From the NCBI GenBank assembly GCA_028751875.1, contig CM054138.1, positions 47,452,377 through 47,516,376 on the forward strand: DNA of 64,000 nucleotides, in the 5' to 3' direction. The position numbers and the translations under genes are program-made. The DNA is from Rapana venosa (taxonomy: Eukaryota > Mollusca > Gastropoda > Neogastropoda > Muricidae). Shown piece after piece: positions 58,862 to 64,000 of this stretch (positions are counted from its first letter, which is position 1; every line of letters begins with the position of its first letter). The notes under the pieces were generated by a model. That model was not told the DNA's origin and did no database searches. It saw only the letters and a program-made list of their open reading frames with translations.

Positions 58862-59108
58862 TCAAGTTCTCTACGTGCGAACCCGCCCACAACACACACA
58901 CACACACAACGCACACGCGCACGCACACACAACAGTACAATATACACACATGTGCGCGCGCGCGCTTATCGCAAGAGTAGGCTATTGTGCGCCGGTTGGG
59001 GAAGGTGACAAAATTTACAAAGACTGCATACAACCGGGGACTGGATGAAAATAAGGCACAACGAGTTGCTTATTCCATTATCCTCGAAATAAAAGAATAA
59101 AATAAAAA
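58862..59108 (+). mobile_element. SINE-A 3' half with CA/CG expansion
   Basis: TACGTGCGAACCCGCC runs into CA and (CG)n units where other copies read CGCACGCAGAACATCTTGCG. The element then resumes with TCGCAAGAGTAGGCTATTGT and ends TTATCCTCGAAATAAAAGAA. Confidence 0.75.
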
Positions 59109-59116
59109 AAATAAGC

Positions 59117-59180
59117 TCACACATACACACACATACACACTTTACATACACACACAGACAACCACAAAAAACACACACAC

Positions 59181-59218
<38 letters not shown>

Positions 59219-59235
59219 TACACACACACATACGA
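59117..59235. repeat. (CA)n microsatellite
   Basis: Interrupted CA/ACAT tract directly 3' of the SINE-A. Confidence 0.92.
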
Positions 59236-59327
59236 AGTAACGCACTAAGACAAGGTGATGGAGATGGAGGGCACTGAAAGTAGAGACAGATGTGAGGTGT
59301 AGAGATGAAGAAAGACCTCAGCAGCAT

Positions 59328-59384
59328 AAGCAACAGCAGCAGTAGCAGCAACAGCAACAGCAGCAACAGAAGCAGCAGCAGCAA

Positions 59385-59482
<98 letters not shown>

Positions 59483-59536
59483 ATATTGTTCCCACGATAT
59501 CATTATCGTTGCTGCTGCTGCTGCTGCTATTGTTAT
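59328..59536. repeat. Large (AGT)n array with AGC flanks
   Basis: CAG/CAA units (59328-59382) lead into about 33 uninterrupted AGT units (59383-59481). A short non-repeat gap and GCT units follow at 59510-59530. Homopolymeric Ser, Leu, Tyr and Cys frames are artefacts. Confidence 0.95.
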
Positions 59537-59599
59537 ATTGATCATGTGTGATAGTGAGGCGGCAGAAAACAGAATTATTCTGGGAGACCCTACGCTGAG

Positions 59600-60325
59600 G
59601 ACCTAACCCAACAACAACAACAACAACAAAAATTTTAAATGCTTACACAAATTAGGCCCACTGTTTTTCCCTTAAGTGATTGCTGCAGAGAATTGATTTA
59701 TCAAATCAAAACATAACCAACACTTGGCTACACCTCATAACATCATTTCCAAATACCATTTTTTTCCTTCGTTATATACATTAGTGAGGCTCCACGATGA
59801 GTTTTTTTTATTCTGTTTTACAATCTCAGCAGTGTAAACCTGTTTACGTGTATGGCATGATTTTGATAATTAAGAAAAACAGACATATCTGAGGTTCAAA
59901 ATGCAACTGATTTAATGGTGTACAAAAACTGAAAGGTCGCAAACGCAAAAGGTTTCCCCGTCTGTGAACCTCGGAGCTCTAACCGAAGATCAAAAGAGCA
60001 AGCAAACAGAAAGACAAACTCAACTAAAGATTGCTCTTACAATTTTAGCTACAGGGGTGTGTTGAGTGAATACATACACTACACAATTAAACTGACAGAA
60101 TTTTGATTTCGATAATATCAACTATTTTGACAATCAATATGTGTTGCATTTTTAAAACTTCATGTTTAGTCTTGCTGTCTGCCAGCCGTGTCTTTAAGAA
60201 CAAACCATAAGCGATGTAGTCTGGATTAACTCAGACTTTACCAAGCCTTTACTTCATAGCACAAGCCACGTGCTTCTGGTAATCAATGATGGCATAAAGA
60301 TTCGAAGAACTATTTACTCGGCTTT
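59600..60325. other. Downstream flank of receptor copy 3
   Basis: (CAA)n at 59608-59630. GAACCTCGGAGCTCTAACCG at about 59966 is a SINE-A 3' module fragment. No gene is seen. Confidence 0.45.
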
Positions 60326-60329
60326 CTCC

Positions 60330-62527
60330 TCAACCTGTTTTTTTCTGTTCCTTGCATCTGCCCAGACCGTTTCTTCTAAATGTTGCGGGGACACAGATCT
60401 GGGAGAGCCATCTGCAGATTTAAAACCTTAGAGCTTCTTGTTGAGTGTGTTAGCTCCCTACGGGTTGGCAATTCCAGAAAGGCTTGCTGTCAAAAGTGAT
60501 ATTAGATCACTTTCGAATCTCTGTTCACTAGCTTTCCTTCGATTCTCCATCAGGCTGTTGATGGGTATACAGGAAAGGGTTGGATGGCTGAATTGATTGG
60601 CAGAAGCAACGATGGCCATAGCAACTTGACCTCACCAGGGACATACAATCCACTGGAGGCCATCCGGACCCTGCAGACAATAGGAAAACCAGCACAGAAG
60701 TCATACATGGCGATTAATTTATCAGACACAGCAATAACAATATCGTTGTTCTTTCTTTGTTGGAGTCTCCTGCTTATCATTCTGTTTGGTATAGATTTGA
60801 CCATAGATTGAGAGTTATCCCACAAGCAATGAACACAAAAATGATGAAATTGACAACTTATAATAACGCTAAAGGAATAAGTGTGCCCAGCACAATTGTC
60901 AGCATTATTCCTAGTAATATTAAAGGAAACAAAAGTCCATTTTGGCTGTAAAAGTCCCATGTTTTGTAACAGGAACAAAGGAATGCCAGCAAACACAGTG
61001 CCAGTAAGCCATACAATATACAAGCCAATATGTGCAGATTATTTCTTTAAAGTGTAAACTGCTAATGAGAACCGAAGTACTATGAAACGATCAAGGTTAT
61101 GAGACAAAAAAGAAATGCTGACACCTCACTTGACAGTAAAGACAAAAAGCAAGCCAGTTTACAGCCGTACTTTGTTTCCACTCATCATCTTTCCACAAGT
61201 ATTTTCCCTGATACATCCGATCATCAATCCTATCACTGGCTAGTATCACTCCCATCAAAAGTCAGACAGACAAAGATGTGTTACAAACACACCAAAGCCA
61301 AGAGTTGCTGGACTTTGGATTTAAGAATACTCTATACCAAAGCTGGCGAGGTTCCCATCAAAAGCATAACACAGCAAAAGCAGACAAGACAACGCATAGA
61401 ATCGGAACGGAGTAAGGCATCACAAGAAGGAAATTTCACTGAAGGAGAGTGACAGTTCCATGGGAGGAAGTTTTCAGGCAAGAGCCTCTGACTACATAAC
61501 TTGTAATTTCTGCCACCACTTCTTAGACCTTTACGATCCGAAATATATCTTTGGAATTCTGTTAAAGTAGACCGCCTCTTACAACTCAGATGCCTAAGAA
61601 ATCTGAAAGATTGGTGAACCTTCTCCAGAAATCTGCATCACACCAGAACCAGACAGATTGAGAAACATGAGTTCGGGAAAAATGGAAAGTATTGTAACAT
61701 TCAGTTCTGGCAGAAGTACGCTGGACAGGTCAAGGGTGAGTAACTGGGAAAACTGTAAATAAGATTCATGCTCTGTGCCAAAGAGGTACTTCAAGGGATT
61801 CCCTGCAAGAGACAGCTTTTGCAAATTGCTAATATTGGTCAACTGATTTGTTTTGAATGACACAAGTTCATTATGACTGAGATCCAAAATCCGAAGATTT
61901 GGAAAGTCTACATTGTCAAAATATTTCAAATCACACTTAGCCAAAGTCAAATAAATAAGCATAGAATTCAGTTCAAGTCTTGAAGTTGTAGCCACTTTCA
62001 GGAGCATGAGAAAGCGGAGCTCTTAACTTTCAGCAGGAAATTGTCCATAGACAGTAAAGGCCATTCCCTTGGCAAGAACAGTTCCTCAGGACAATGGGCT
62101 CACACAACAGTTCATCATCATGTGTGGACACTGAAACACAACCGACACAACAGGTGACTGGCTTGGACACAGACAGAAAAGCTCGCATCGATAGACAGCC
62201 AGGCACACTGGTACCTGCCAACCGTACCTCATCCTCACGTCCCTTGGCATCATAACACCGTTCCAGCGCACAAATACTGGCATGCAGTAGGTCCAAGGTG
62301 TTTCCTGGACACAGAAATATGCGTTTCTGGGCAATGTCTGTATTGAATCTGTCGGCTTTGGTTTGAGTGGATATCAAGGGCTTAACACCATAAGAACATG
62401 TCCATCAAAATATATAATTGCAGGGCTCTGGTGTAACATTTTACCAAGATATACACTGGACAGTTTTTCACATCACTGCCATCCAAACAATGTTGTAACT
62501 TGTCGCACCGCTTACTGTATGCACACA
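60330..62527 (-). pseudogene. Receptor copy 3, last exon with many indels
   Basis: This copy aligns from end to end with the last exon of gene 2. The acceptor CAG is at 62528-62530. The LRR part (61640-61985) is almost error-free and open, while the LDLa part (62000-62527) and the seven-helix part (60500-61600) carry small insertions and deletions every few tens of bases. The helix 6-7 region is still recognisable (GVRM-ASSG..VPGEV, INSAI). The C-tail region (60330-60480) differs from both gene 1 and gene 2, so this is not simply the other allele of gene 2. It may be a true pseudogene, or a third gene with uncorrected read errors. Upstream exons would lie beyond 64000. Confidence 0.75.
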
Positions 62528-62530
62528 CTG

Positions 62531-62754
62531 AAAAAAAGACAACTGTACTGTAGATTATGTAACATCACTAGCTGCTGGTTCTGTAGTACATAATGAATGA
62601 TCTAAAAGCATAGGACAATTTTCAATAAAGGTAAACACGTTCCAGATATACTGAAAATGATTGAGCAGTAGCCAACTAAAGATTTAAAAATGCATAACAA
62701 TATTCAGTAGTATAAAAAATGATGGAACTAGATTTTACAAGCGGATGAATCAGA
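62531..62754 (-). other. Intron of receptor copy 3, shared with gene 2
   Basis: This stretch differs from 24786-25012 at only a few positions, far fewer than the adjacent exon. It stops being alignable at 62755, where an RTE fragment is inserted. Confidence 0.8.
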
Positions 62755-63310
62755 TTCTATCTATCTGTCCCGTAGTCTGACGACCGTGGGGGCACCCTCA
62801 AAGACTCAACAACCAGTTCCCTCCATTCCTCTCTCTGTTCTGCCTTTCTCAGGGTTTTGTTGAGTTCTAGGCCTGTCCATTCACTGATGTTACCCTCCCA
62901 GCTCTTCCTTGGTCTGCCTCTTCTTCTTCCTCCTTGGACAGTGCCTTGCAAAACTGTCTTTGTTATTCCTTGGGATCATTGTGACAATGCCCATACCATT
63001 TAAGTTTACACGCTTTTTTCACGATCGTTAGAAGGTTCTCATATGGTCATTGTTTCTGGATTCTGTTATGCAACGCTTATCTTTGCTTATGTGGTACTTT
63101 GGTAGGAGATGCCAAGGAGTCTCCGAAAGCATCTCATCTCCACTGCCCTGTACTCTCTTCTCTCCAAATCGCAGTCAGGAATGGTCCATGATTCACAGCA
63201 TACAGAATAAGGGGATATGACAAGGGAGCGCATTAGTCTGATCTTGGAGATAAGTGAGATACTTTTTATCTCTCCAGATGGTGTTTGCGTTTTGACAAAG
63301 CTGTTATTGC
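62755..63310 (-). mobile_element. RTE-type LINE 3' part inserted in receptor intron
   Basis: The minus strand gives the RTE C-terminus (GTVQGGRRRGRPRKSWEGN, EWTGLELNKTLRKAEQREEW) from 62951 to 62757, ending with a short (TAGA)n at 62755-62767. Upstream parts (63300-62960) include CLKLNG- and SWTIPDC-like pieces of the reverse transcriptase tail. The sister copy is at 28930-29482. Confidence 0.78.
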
Positions 63311-64000
63311 TGTGCAGTCCTGCATACTACTTCTGGCTTGGATCCGCTGGTCGGATAACAAATGGCTCCCCATAACAGCACTCGTCATCGCACGGGTGCA
63401 AGTATACACCACACTAGCTCATACGCACACCCATGCACACGAAACTCACGCACACACTATGAACTCATCCGCATAATTTTATGCATGCATGCATGTGCGA
63501 GTACTAACACACACACACACTCACAAAATCAGATGACAGGGCAACTGATATTAAAACATTTTTTTAAGACTTATTAATAATAACTCAATAAAAAAGACAA
63601 CACACACACACCACATACCACGCACGCGCAAACACACAGATAAAACACGCAACGCACAGCACCATACATACACACACACACGCGCCGCGACAGCTACGCT
63701 CCACAACCCACACACAGGCACACACGCGCGCGCGCGCGTTTGTCCCCATAGCGCTTGAAGAGTGATGTAGGCAAAACTCCAAGCTGGTGACAAAGTATAG
63801 ATGTGCTTTAGATGTCCATGCAGGCAGAGAGAGATGTAGGAGTAGTATATATTCCATGTGTCTTTCCTTCATAGTGTTACAGCCACAACAAGCAAGAAAA
63901 ATGACCCCTCGTCCACCCAAAACCATCGAACAAAAACATCAACGATAACAGAAGTAATCAACTTTTCTAATGATAAACAGCACATTTAAAAAAACTGTTT
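63311..64000. other. Right edge: CA-rich DNA and repeat
   Basis: CA/CG-rich tracts occupy 63395-63530 and 63595-63740, including a (CG)n run at 63725-63738. From 63882 the sequence repeats 47488-47625. No gene is seen. Confidence 0.55.

Noticed and set aside
59142..59545. Poly-Leu, poly-Ser or poly-Tyr proteins
   Set aside because: They are frames of the AGT array.
60330..62754. Copy 3 as simply the other haplotype of gene 2
   Set aside because: The C-tail and the sequence beyond 62755 differ from gene 2, so a plain allelic duplicate does not explain it, although a chimera remains possible.

Overview
This is eukaryotic DNA, most probably from a gastropod or other lophotrochozoan mollusc. 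The only recognisable host genes resemble the molluscan GRL101 type of leucine-rich-repeat G protein-coupled receptor (GPCR). They are split by introns with GT-AG boundaries, and the rest of the window is dense in tRNA-derived SINEs, non-LTR retrotransposon pieces and microsatellites. There is no bacterial-style gene organisation. The species call is inference. Host genes: a tandem array of multidomain receptors lies entirely on the minus strand. Gene 1 (10573 down to 62) can be followed through four exons whose splice phases agree: 10573-9442, 7920-7215, 4211-3650 and 2269-62. It predicts about 1,536 residues in this order: signal peptide, Asn/Thr-rich stalk with 23-residue repeats, CUB-like domain, CUB domain, LDLa, split C-type lectin domain, four more LDLa modules, LRR block, and a rhodopsin-like seven-helix domain. 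Gene 2 (about 36300 down to 22559) repeats the plan. Its last exon (24782-22559) and lectin/LDLa exon (30802-30262) are well preserved, but its two upstream exons (32851-32097 and about 36300-35694) lie in very poor sequence. A third copy of the last exon (62527 to about 60330) is almost identical to gene 2 in places but carries many small indels, and its 5' exons would lie beyond the right edge. Mobile and repeated DNA: an RTE-clade LINE (about 25440-28578, plus strand) with endonuclease and reverse transcriptase sits in the last intron of gene 2 and is broken by stops and frameshifts. 3' fragments of related LINEs lie at 8540, 28930, 48920, 49735 and 62755, and a different LINE endonuclease fragment is at 14030-15000 (minus). 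Four SINE families, labelled here A to D, account for much of the intergenic space. One SINE-D copy at 53.5-54.2 kb is interrupted by a SINE-B. Microsatellites of many classes, a 47-bp minisatellite (8889-9168) and a 21-bp minisatellite (about 55985-56765) are also present. Sequence quality: from about 31650 to 47640 the sequence is distorted by inflated homopolymers, and recognisable repeats and exons inside it are badly degraded. Parts of 60.3-62.5 kb show scattered indels. These look like unpolished long-read consensus, so open frames there should not be read as genes, and the small frameshifts in genes 1 and 2 may be errors too. How the genes work together: the copies appear to be paralogous cell-surface receptors that share sequence by duplication and probably gene conversion. 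Their ectodomains combine sugar-, protein- and lipoprotein-binding module types on a G-protein-coupled core. Ligand and function cannot be told from the sequence.
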